This document shows, piece by piece, positions 1 to 6,549 of a stretch of 13,023 nt of DNA. Every line of letters starts with the position of its first letter. Positions within the stretch are counted from its first letter, which is position 1. The notes beneath the pieces were generated by a model. It worked only from the letters and a program-made list of their open reading frames with translations. It had not been told where the DNA came from and made no database searches. This stretch comes from Chitinophagaceae bacterium. GTDB lineage: Bacteria > Bacteroidota > Bacteroidia > Chitinophagales > Chitinophagaceae. The position numbers and the translations under genes are program-made. The DNA is taken from positions 1 to 13,023 of the forward strand of contig CANHSD010000059.1 in assembly GCA_947463105.1 (NCBI GenBank), written 5' to 3'.

Positions 1-1802
1 GGGCCAATATTCAGGCTGAATTGAAAAAAAACAAGGTTTTTATCAAGAATGATCAACAACTCACAAGAGACCAAAAGTCCTTTGTTATTGATTTTTTTGA
101 GAAAGAAGTGCGTTCAAATATCATTCCCCTCATGATTGAGAGTTTACCAGAACTCCCTTACTTGCGGGACAAGAGTATTTATCTTGGCGTGGTAATGCAG
201 AAGAAGAACTCTGCATACAAACAGCAATATGCGCTGATTGAGATTCCCTCCAAAACACTTGGCCGGTTTGTCAAATTGCCGACAGACAAAAAAGAAACAC
301 ATATCATTCTCCTTGAAGATATTGTCAGGGTCAATCTTCCCTATATATTTTCCTATTTTGGGTATGACCATTTTGAAGCGCATATTTTCAAGGTCACCAA
401 GGACGCTGAATTAGACCTTGACAACGACATCAGTACATCGCTGGTAGAAAAGATGCAAAAAGGGCTGAAAAAAAGACGCAGAGGGAAACCTGTTCGTTTC
501 GTATATGATAAGGAGATGAACAGCGGTTTATTGAACTACCTCACAAAGAAGTTGAAACTCAACAGTAAATCAAGCATTATTCCAGGCGGGCGCATCCATA
601 ATTTTAAACATTTTATGGATTTTCCAGATGTATTTCCAGTGACAAAACGAAAAATGACCGCTATCCCTCATCCAGATTTGAATTCCGCCATACGGGTAAC
701 CGATGTAATTGGGAAGAAGGATGTATTGCTGCATTTTCCCTATCATTCATTCAATGCCATCATCGATTTATTGAGAGAAGCAGCTATTGATCCAGATGTC
801 AAGTCCATCAAGATTACAGCCTACAGGCTTGCCTCGGAATCCAAGGTGATCAATGCCTTGGTCAATGCTGCCCGCAATGGCAAAAAAGTGGAAGTGATGT
901 TGGAGTTAAAAGCCAGGTTCGATGAAGAGGCAAACCTCGAATGGAAAACGGTGTTAGAAGAGGAGGGGGTCAAGGTGATTTTGGGTATTCCAAACATGAA
1001 AGTGCATGCAAAAATTTGTATCATCAACAAGCGTGTACAAAACAAAACCATTCAATATGGCTTTGTCAGTACCGGAAACCTGAATGAAAAAACAGCTCAT
1101 TTTTACGGAGATCATTGCCTGCTTACCTCCAACAGGAATATCATGGCGGATATCAACAAGATATTCTTCTACCTCGAAAATCCAGCTTCACATGCAGCTT
1201 CTCTTGATGAGTGCAAAACACTGCTGGTAAGCCCTGTCGGCATGCGTAAGAAAATGTCAGAGCTTGTTGAAAAGGAAATAAAAGAAGCAAAAAAAGGACT
1301 CCCGGCTTCCATCACACTCAAGTTGAACTCGCTCAGTGATGTTACCTTGATTGAAAAACTCAATCAGGCATCTGCGGCTGGAGTAGAAGTCAACCTGATT
1401 ATCCGGGGCATATATTCTGCTAAAAAGCAAACAAAGAAAAAACAAGTATCGCCTTATGCCATCAGCATTGTTGATGAGTATTTGGAGCATGCAAGGGTTT
1501 TGGTTTTTCATAATGGGGGGAATGTTTTGGTCTATATCTCCAGTGCAGATTGGATGGTGAGGAATCTGGATCATCGTGTGGAGGCAGCATGTCCAATTGT
1601 TGACAATGCCCTGAAAAAGGAGTTGTTGGAGGTTTTGAAAATACAACTCTCAGACAATGTTAAAGCAAGAATTTTGGATCCTGAGTTTATCAACAACTAT
1701 GTATCTTTACCGGGTAAAAAACGATTACGCTCACAGCAGGAAATTTATAACTACCTGCTAAAAAAACAACCCTTAAAGCAACGTGCGACTGGCAGCAATT
1801 GA
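1..1802 (+). CDS. ppk1: polyphosphate kinase 1, 5' end cut by the window edge
   Basis: Makes long-chain polyphosphate reversibly from the gamma-phosphate of ATP via a phospho-histidine intermediate. The frame is open from base 3 to the TGA at 1800-1802. About 599 codons are visible against roughly 690 for the family, so most of the N-terminal domain is missing; the TTG at 21 is an internal Leu codon, not the start. Counting from that Leu, the first catalytic-domain block runs about 260-345 (ITAYRLASES, ELKARFDEEANLEW, then KVHAKI with the expected phospho-accepting His329). The second has EHARV (His490) and YISSADWMVRNLDHRVE. The segment after IRGI (461-464), which normally reads CCL-x-PG, is instead lysine-rich (YSAKKQTKKK). 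The 3' end overlaps ppx by 20 bases, so translation is probably coupled. Family assignment is firm; activity is inferred from the retained histidines. Confidence 0.95.
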   Translation, partial: ANIQAELKKNKVFIKNDQQLTRDQKSFVIDFFEKEVRSNIIPLMIESLPELPYLRDKSIYLGVVMQKKNSAYKQQYALIEIPSKTLGRFVKLPTDKKETHIILLEDIVRVNLPYIFSYFGYDHFEAHIFKVTKDAELDLDNDISTSLVEKMQKGLKKRRRGKPVRFVYDKEMNSGLLNYLTKKLKLNSKSSIIPGGRIHNFKHFMDFPDVFPVTKRKMTAIPHPDLNSAIRVTDVIGKKDVLLHFPYHSFNAIIDLLREAAIDPDVKSIKITAYRLASESKVINALVNAARNGKKVEVMLELKARFDEEANLEWKTVLEEEGVKVILGIPNMKVHAKICIINKRVQNKTIQYGFVSTGNLNEKTAHFYGDHCLLTSNRNIMADINKIFFYLENPASHAASLDECKTLLVSPVGMRKKMSELVEKEIKEAKKGLPASITLKLNSLSDVTLIEKLNQASAAGVEVNLIIRGIYSAKKQTKKKQVSPYAISIVDEYLEHARVLVFHNGGNVLVYISSADWMVRNLDHRVEAACPIVDNALKKELLEVLKIQLSDNVKARILDPEFINNYVSLPGKKRLRSQQEIYNYLLKKQPLKQRATGSN

Positions 1803-2664
1803 TATTGGAACGAATGCAAGCAGGCTTCTGATTTCCGAAGTTACGGTGAATGGGGAAGGTATACCGGCCTTCAGTAAGCTGAATCTGATCAGGGTTCCAC
1901 TCCGCTTGGGATTTGATGTGTTTGAAACCGGAGAAATCTCCAAGGAGAAAAAGCACATGATCCTTCAAACCATGAGGGCCTATGCACACCTCATGAATGC
2001 TTATGGCGTTGATAAATCAATTGCTGTTGCCACCAGTGCAATGAGGGATGCCAGGAACAGGGATGAGGTTGTGAGAAAAATCTTTCTTGAAACAGGCATC
2101 AACATAAAAGTAATCTCAGGTGATTTTGAAGCTTCCTTGATTTATGAATCACATGTGGCAGAAAACCTCAACGCCAACAACAATTACCTTTACGTAGATG
2201 TGGGTGGAGGAAGCACGGAACTTACCTTTTTCTCCAACAATGCCCTGGTATACAAGCATTCATTCAACATTGGGACCATTCGCTTGCTCAAGAACATGGT
2301 GACTGATGCTGATTGGCAAGAGATGCGAGAGGCACTGCGTGAAAATTTGCGCGGTCAAAAAAATACGGTTGCCATAGGAACCGGAGGCAATATCAACAAG
2401 ATATTTTCTCTCAGCAAGAAAAAAGATGGCAAGCCCCTGCACATCGATGTGCTCAAAGATTATTACAAAGAATTTTCTGCCTGCACAGTAGAAGACAGGG
2501 TACACCTCTACAATCTCAGGCCCGACAGGGCTGATGTAATTGTTCCAGCGCTGATGATTTACCTTCAAGTCATGAAATGGGGTAACATGGAAGAGATGCT
2601 GGTTCCCAAAATTGGGCTGGCTGATGGACTCATTCAGCACCTGTATGCTGAAGCCACTGCATAA
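1783..2664 (+). CDS. ppx: Ppx/GppA-family exopolyphosphatase, short form
   Basis: Predicted to release terminal phosphate from polyphosphate, or to act on pppGpp as GppA does; the sequence does not separate these. The protein has 293 residues with a GTG start inside the end of ppk1. It has the ASKHA-fold phosphate loops AIDIGTNASR (5-14) and YVDVGGGSTE (137-146), the VATSAMRDARN segment, the G-x-x-E-A motif with likely catalytic Glu116, and a third glycine-rich loop AIGTGGN. It corresponds to the two N-terminal actin-like domains only; the C-terminal HD-like domain of the roughly 510-residue E. coli enzymes is absent, as in other ~300-residue bacterial homologues. The 20-base overlap with ppk1 puts opposing polyphosphate enzymes in one operon. 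GTG is chosen because it places the first phosphate loop at the normal distance from the N-terminus. Confidence 0.92.
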   Translation: MRLAAIDIGTNASRLLISEVTVNGEGIPAFSKLNLIRVPLRLGFDVFETGEISKEKKHMILQTMRAYAHLMNAYGVDKSIAVATSAMRDARNRDEVVRKIFLETGINIKVISGDFEASLIYESHVAENLNANNNYLYVDVGGGSTELTFFSNNALVYKHSFNIGTIRLLKNMVTDADWQEMREALRENLRGQKNTVAIGTGGNINKIFSLSKKKDGKPLHIDVLKDYYKEFSACTVEDRVHLYNLRPDRADVIVPALMIYLQVMKWGNMEEMLVPKIGLADGLIQHLYAEATA

Positions 2665-2753
2665 CAATTCCATCAATTTAACATCAAGATTTATTTACGC
2701 CTTGCTAACATTGGCTTAATGATTTAATGGGAAATTTATAAAACCCAATAATC

Positions 2754-3614
2754 ATGAACAAGAGAAAGCTCGAAGTTGCCGTAATCAGTGATGTTCACCT
2801 TGGCACTTTTGGATGCCATGCAACGGAATTGGTATCTTATCTCAGAAGCATTTCCCCAAAACTGTTGGTATTGAATGGTGATATCATTGATATCTGGCAG
2901 TTCAAAAAGCACTATTTTCCGGCTTCCCATATGCAGGTTATCAAAGAATTTTTTGGGATGATTGCAAGAGGAACACAAATAGTGTACATCACCGGCAACC
3001 ATGATGAATCGCTCAGAAGGTATAGTGGTGTACAGTTGGGTAATTTTCAAATGGTTGACAAACTGGTGATTGAAATTGACGGTAAAAAAACCTGGATTTT
3101 TCATGGGGATGTATTTGATGCAACAACCAAAGGGAGTGCCAAAATGATTGCAAAATTGGGAGGGCATGGTTATGACCTGTTGATCTTGGTGAACAGGGCC
3201 ATCAATTGGGTGCTCAAGACAATGGGCCGGGAAAAAATGAGTCTTAGCAAGAAGGTCAAAAATGGTGTAAAAAAGGCCGTTGCATGGATAGGTGATTTTG
3301 AGCAAACTGCAGCAGAATTGGCCATTGCCAAAGGATATGATACAGTGATTTGTGGGCATATCCATCAGCCGCAGATAAGAACAGTTAACATGCCATCCGG
3401 TTCCGTCAATTACATGAACAGTGGAGATTGGATTGAGAACCTGACAACACTGGAGTATAACGAAGGGGCCTGGAGCATCCATGCATTCAATGAAAAAGAG
3501 CATGCTGTCCCTGAAGTAATTCAGATGCGCAGCAACAATCGTATTCCCATGCTCAACGTACTTACTGATGAAGTGGCATTGTTCTTTACTTCAATTGCCA
3601 CTGCAACACATTGA
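2754..3614 (+). CDS. LpxH-like calcineurin-type metallophosphoesterase
   Basis: Cytoplasmic dinuclear-metal phosphoesterase of 286 residues, resembling UDP-2,3-diacylglucosamine diphosphatase (LpxH), which makes lipid X in lipid A synthesis. All metal-binding blocks are present in order: SDVHLG (Asp13, His15), NGDIID (Asp43), GNHD (81-84), FHGD (116-119) and GHIHQP (201-206), followed by an LpxH-like MNSGDWIEN segment. It is somewhat longer than E. coli LpxH (about 240 residues). An 89-base gap separates it from ppx, so it may have its own promoter, though none is clear. The leader just before ATG is A-rich (TTATAAAACC). The glycosyltransferase gene begins 3 bases after its stop, suggesting a joint pathway on a lipid or nucleotide-sugar. 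True LpxH activity is not proven, since Bacteroidota often carry more than one such paralogue. Confidence 0.85.
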   Translation: MNKRKLEVAVISDVHLGTFGCHATELVSYLRSISPKLLVLNGDIIDIWQFKKHYFPASHMQVIKEFFGMIARGTQIVYITGNHDESLRRYSGVQLGNFQMVDKLVIEIDGKKTWIFHGDVFDATTKGSAKMIAKLGGHGYDLLILVNRAINWVLKTMGREKMSLSKKVKNGVKKAVAWIGDFEQTAAELAIAKGYDTVICGHIHQPQIRTVNMPSGSVNYMNSGDWIENLTTLEYNEGAWSIHAFNEKEHAVPEVIQMRSNNRIPMLNVLTDEVALFFTSIATATH

Positions 3615-3617
3615 TCC

Positions 3618-4655
3618 ATGATGAAAATATTTTATGCAGTTCAAGCCACCGGAAATGGCCATATCAGCAGGGCAAATGCCATTTTGCCGCTGTTGCAAAA
3701 ATACGGCGATGTTGATATTTTTCTCAGCGGTAGCAATAGTGCATTAAAGACATCAATGCCTGTTGCATACAGAAGCAAAGGGGTCAGTTTGCAGTATGAT
3801 GAGCAGTCAGGGGGTATTGATATGATGAAGACTATTGTTGGAATACGGTTACGAAAGATAATCAGTGAAGTAAGATTTCTTCCTATTGAAAAATACGATC
3901 TGGTCATCAATGATTTTGAATGCATCACGTCTTTGGCATGCAAATTAAAAGGTATTCCATCTGTCCATTTTGGGCATCAGGCAAGTTTTGTAAGTAAAAA
4001 AGTGCCCCGGCCCAAAGTGAAAAATCCGCTGGGAGAATGGATATTGTCTCATTATGCCAGTGGAACGAGATCTGTAGGGCTTCATTTCAAGCAGTATGAT
4101 GACAATATATTTTCGCCTGTCATCAAACCTTCCATCCTGAATGCCACGCCGGTAAATGAAGGGCATATAACAGTATACCTGGGTCATTATGCTGATCAAC
4201 TGGTTGTCAAGCAGCTGCAGCGCTTAAAAAATTTCAAGTTTCATCTTTTCTCAAAGCACGTTGAAAATGTGATGCAGGAAGACAATGTAAAGTTGTTGCC
4301 TTTAAGCCAATCCATGTTTGATGATAGCCTGATCAGGTCTCATGGAATCATTACTGGCGCAGGGTTTGAGACTCCCGCTGAAGCGCTATACTTGGGTAAG
4401 CAGCTGATGGTATTGCCCATGCAGGGTCAATATGAGCAGGCCTGCAATGCTGCCGCTTTGAAGGAATTTAATGTAGCAGTAGTTGATGCCATTGATGATT
4501 ATTTCCCTGTGTATTTTAACAAGTGGATTTTTGAAGGCAAACCATCTTTGCTCTTCTCATTATCAACGCCAGTTGAAAAAATAGTAGAGTCAGTGATGCA
4601 TGGTCAGGTGTCTAGCCTCGTTGAAACACCAATGGATTTTATTGCATCGGCTTAA
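3618..4655 (+). CDS. GT-B fold glycosyltransferase-like protein
   Basis: A 345-residue protein of the glycosyltransferase group related to the MurG/GT28 C-terminal fold (the MJ1255/VC2487-like family). The N-terminal nucleotide-sugar transferase signature is QATGNGHISRAN (9-20). The C-terminal half has the donor-binding pattern GAGFETPAEAL (247-257) and MQGQYEQACNAAAL (from about 268), where a diphosphate-binding glycine loop and a conserved Glu are expected. There is no signal peptide or clear membrane helix, so it probably works at the cytoplasmic face. Two ATG codons stand in tandem (3618 and 3621) and either could be used. It follows the LpxH-like gene by 3 bases, hence one transcript. 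Donor and acceptor are unknown; a glycolipid or envelope sugar is inferred from the neighbour. Its TAA overlaps the stop codon of the converging histidine kinase gene. Confidence 0.82.
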   Translation: MMKIFYAVQATGNGHISRANAILPLLQKYGDVDIFLSGSNSALKTSMPVAYRSKGVSLQYDEQSGGIDMMKTIVGIRLRKIISEVRFLPIEKYDLVINDFECITSLACKLKGIPSVHFGHQASFVSKKVPRPKVKNPLGEWILSHYASGTRSVGLHFKQYDDNIFSPVIKPSILNATPVNEGHITVYLGHYADQLVVKQLQRLKNFKFHLFSKHVENVMQEDNVKLLPLSQSMFDDSLIRSHGIITGAGFETPAEALYLGKQLMVLPMQGQYEQACNAAALKEFNVAVVDAIDDYFPVYFNKWIFEGKPSLLFSLSTPVEKIVESVMHGQVSSLVETPMDFIASA

Positions 4656-5707
4656 CCCTGTTCTTTTATCTTATTCAGGGTAAAGCCAAAAGTAGTGCCA
4701 ATGCCGGGTGTGCTTCTTGCTTGAATGAACTGCCCATGGGCTTCAATGATGTGTTTGCAAATGGCCAACCCCAGTCCTGTTCCTCCAATGTTCCTGCTCC
4801 TGCCATAGTCAGTCCGGTAGAACCGTTCAAAGATTCTTGAGATATGCTCTTCTGCAATACCAATGCCGTCATCTGTTATTTCAATCAGAACAGTTTTGTC
4901 ATCTGTCTTGTAAATGCTGGCCTCAACTTTTCCCTCTTGGTTGCCGTACTTGATTGCATTGTCAACCAGGTTAATCAATACCTGCCTGATTTTTTCCTTG
5001 TCTGCATAGACCCTGATGGGTTGTTCGCATCCTTTCTTGATCTGGCAATGGATGTTTTTGGCCACTGATTTGATGGTCAATGATTCATATACGTCATTGA
5101 TCAGGTCTTGAATGATAAAATTCTGGTAATGGAGTTCTTGTTTGCCGCTTTCGAGTTTTGTGATTTCGTCGAGGTCGGAAATCAGGTTGATCAACCGTTC
5201 TGTATTCTTGAAAGCGTTGGTAAGAAATTTGTGACTGACCTCAGGGTTATCCAGGGCCCCTGCCAAAAGGGTTTCCAAATAACCCTGTATGGCAAATGCT
5301 GGCGTTTTGAATTCATGGGAGAGATTTTGAAGGAATTCTTTCCTGAAGGCCTCATTTTTTTCAAGCAATTCCATCTCTGCTTTTCTTTGGTCGGCCCACT
5401 GCAAAACCTCTTCGCCAACATCTTGAAGTCGCTGCCTGGGCAATACTTTTTTCTGAAAAAACTCCTCTCTTTTTGATGCTTTTGTTTGATTGATAAATTT
5501 ATATATCAATTTGATCTGCCGGTGAATGAATTTTTCAACCAGGAAGCGGACAACCCAAAAAGTGAAACCGAAAATGATCAATAAAATAACAAGGGCAGCA
5601 ACCATGCTGTTGGACATCCATCCTCCAATCAATGCAGCCAACAGGCCAACAGAAGTGGCTGAAAATAATGCAATCTTTTGGGGCGAATAGTTCTTCGAAT
5701 CGAACAT
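4652..5707 (-). CDS. PhoR-like sensor histidine kinase with minimal sensor region
   Basis: Membrane histidine kinase, 351 residues from the ATG at 5707; a TTG at 5728 would add seven residues. Two adjacent membrane helices (about 10-31 and 35-57) are joined by only a few residues, so there is no periplasmic sensing domain. A charged, probably coiled linker (60-125) leads to the dimerisation helix with LSHEFKTP (phospho-acceptor His131). The ATPase domain has the N box LVDNAIKYG (Asn250), G1 DDGIGI (279-284), the F box RIFERFYR and G2 GGTGLGLAI (308-316). All catalytic motifs are intact. It lies 39 bases downstream of the PhoB-like regulator gene and is almost certainly its partner. The signal may come through the membrane or an accessory protein, as with PhoR and the Pst transporter, but no pst/phoU gene is in the window. 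A small hairpin covers part of the ATG. Confidence 0.92.
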   Translation of the reverse strand: MFDSKNYSPQKIALFSATSVGLLAALIGGWMSNSMVAALVILLIIFGFTFWVVRFLVEKFIHRQIKLIYKFINQTKASKREEFFQKKVLPRQRLQDVGEEVLQWADQRKAEMELLEKNEAFRKEFLQNLSHEFKTPAFAIQGYLETLLAGALDNPEVSHKFLTNAFKNTERLINLISDLDEITKLESGKQELHYQNFIIQDLINDVYESLTIKSVAKNIHCQIKKGCEQPIRVYADKEKIRQVLINLVDNAIKYGNQEGKVEASIYKTDDKTVLIEITDDGIGIAEEHISRIFERFYRTDYGRSRNIGGTGLGLAICKHIIEAHGQFIQARSTPGIGTTFGFTLNKIKEQG

Positions 5708-5724
5708 ACTGCAATCTACAGTAT
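5706..5724 (-). promoter_or_regulatory. small hairpin at the histidine kinase start codon
   Basis: In the kinase mRNA the bases ATACTG and CAGTAT can pair (6 bp, 7-base loop). The second arm ends in the A and U of the ATG at 5707. If formed, it would partly hide the start and lower kinase output relative to the regulator. A six-base-pair AT-rich stem is weak, so function is uncertain. Confidence 0.3.
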
Positions 5725-5746
5725 TCAACGCTTATTTAGTCCTAAC

Positions 5747-6427
5747 TCAGATGTCAAATTTATAGCCAACACCTTTGACCGTGGTAATGCAATCTACGCC
5801 CAGTTTCTGCCTTATTTTTCTGATGTGTACATCAATCGTCCTGTCTCCAACAATCACCTCACTGCCCCAGATTTGGTTCAGGATCTCATTGCGCAAAAAG
5901 ACCCTTCCAGGCTTTGAGGCCAGGTAATTCAGCAATTCGAACTCTTTTTTGGCAAGGCTGATGGGCTCTCCCTTGTAATAAACCATGTATTCTTCCGGTT
6001 CAATCCTTAACTCACCCACCTCAACTGCCTTGGAGTCTTCAGGTTTGGCTACCCTTCTGAAGAATGCGTTCACTTTTGAAACCATTACTTTCGGAGAGAT
6101 GGGTTTGCTGATAAAGTCGTCAGCCCCAAATTCAAGACCTTTTACATGCGATAGTTCATCGTTCAAGGCTGTAAGGAAGACAATAAGGGTATGCTCAAAA
6201 GCGGGTTGAGCCCTTAAGATTTTACATACTTCAATGCCATTTTTCTTGGGCATCATGATGTCGAGGATGATCAGGTCTGGATTGGTTTCCCGGGCTTTTT
6301 GCAGGGCCTGGTCTCCATCTTTGGCAGTAACGACATCGTATCCATGGAGCTGCAGGTTGTAGCTGATGATTTCCAGAATATCGGGTTCATCATCTGCAAT
6401 CAGGATTTTTTTTGCGGCTGGCGCCAT
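5747..6427 (-). CDS. PhoB/OmpR-family response regulator
   Basis: DNA-binding response regulator of 226 residues. The receiver domain (about 6-122) has the acidic pair Asp12-Asp13, phospho-acceptor Asp56 in LIILDIMMP, Thr86 in FLTA and Lys108 in SKPISP. A C-terminal winged helix (about 130-226) carries KKEFELLNYLASKPGRVFLR and DRTIDVHIRKIRQKL, the usual OmpR/PhoB recognition-helix region, and ends GVGYKFDI. The ATG at 6427 is preferred: an upstream in-frame start at 6589 would add 54 unrelated residues, run through the divergent promoter region and overlap the opposite gene. A -7 promoter element at 6453-6446 fits this start with a leader of only about a dozen bases. It is the first gene of a pair with the histidine kinase. 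The receiver resembles Bacteroidota PhoB-like proteins, but a phosphate-starvation role is inference. Confidence 0.93.
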   Translation of the reverse strand: MAPAAKKILIADDEPDILEIISYNLQLHGYDVVTAKDGDQALQKARETNPDLIILDIMMPKKNGIEVCKILRAQPAFEHTLIVFLTALNDELSHVKGLEFGADDFISKPISPKVMVSKVNAFFRRVAKPEDSKAVEVGELRIEPEEYMVYYKGEPISLAKKEFELLNYLASKPGRVFLRNEILNQIWGSEVIVGDRTIDVHIRKIRQKLGVDCITTVKGVGYKFDI

Positions 6428-6445
6428 GATAGTGGGTTGTTTACA

Positions 6446-6453
6446 CAAAGTTA
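6446..6453 (-). promoter_or_regulatory. predicted -7 promoter element for the response regulator-kinase pair
   Basis: On the minus strand the bases read TAACTTTG, an exact match to the Bacteroidota -7 consensus TAnnTTTG. The response regulator ATG (6427) lies 18 bases downstream, implying a leader of roughly 12 bases. A TTG at 6480-6478 is the best -33 candidate, but its 24-base spacing is slightly long. Confidence 0.6.
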
Positions 6454-6458
6454 ACTTT
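6447..6458. repeat. 12-bp perfect palindrome over the response regulator promoter
   Basis: AAAGTTAACTTT is its own reverse complement and overlaps the minus-strand -7 element. It abuts an inverted repeat TTGAAG (6458-6463) with 11 bases before CTTCAA (6475-6480). Such symmetry in a short divergent region suggests an operator, but AT-rich palindromes also arise by chance, and PhoB-type regulators usually bind direct repeats. Confidence 0.4.
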
Positions 6459-6535
6459 TGAAGCAGGATATCACCTTCAAGCTGGATTATTAAATTGTTA
6501 AGCGATCTACAAAGGTGCTGCTGGAAATTAAGTCT

Positions 6536-6543
6536 TAATTTTG
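6536..6543 (+). promoter_or_regulatory. predicted -7 promoter element for the exported-protein gene
   Basis: TAATTTTG matches TAnnTTTG exactly and ends 6 bases before the ATG at 6550. Transcription would begin at or within a few bases of the ATG, so the message may be leaderless or nearly so. No convincing TTTG -33 element lies 17-23 bases upstream. The distance could also mean that the true start is a later codon, but the signal peptide supports the first ATG. Confidence 0.5.
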
Positions 6544-6549
6544 CATTGA

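Noticed and set aside
21..23. TTG at 21 as the start of ppk1
   Set aside because: The frame is open to the window edge and the family needs about 90 more N-terminal residues.
1257..1646. A 129-codon minus-strand open frame opposite ppk1
   Set aside because: It covers the conserved catalytic region of PPK1 and has no recognisable protein pattern.
2706..2713. TAACATTG as a -7 element before the LpxH-like gene
   Set aside because: One mismatch to TAnnTTTG and no -33 element at a usual distance; too weak to annotate.
2736..3503. A 255-codon open frame on the minus strand opposite the LpxH-like gene
   Set aside because: It lies fully antisense to a protein with all metallophosphoesterase motifs, its translation is Cys/His-rich and has no domain pattern, so it is a shadow of the real gene.
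4652..6427. PorX/PorY, the type IX secretion regulators of Bacteroidota
   Set aside because: The regulator here has a winged-helix DNA-binding domain; PorX has a PglZ-type effector domain instead.
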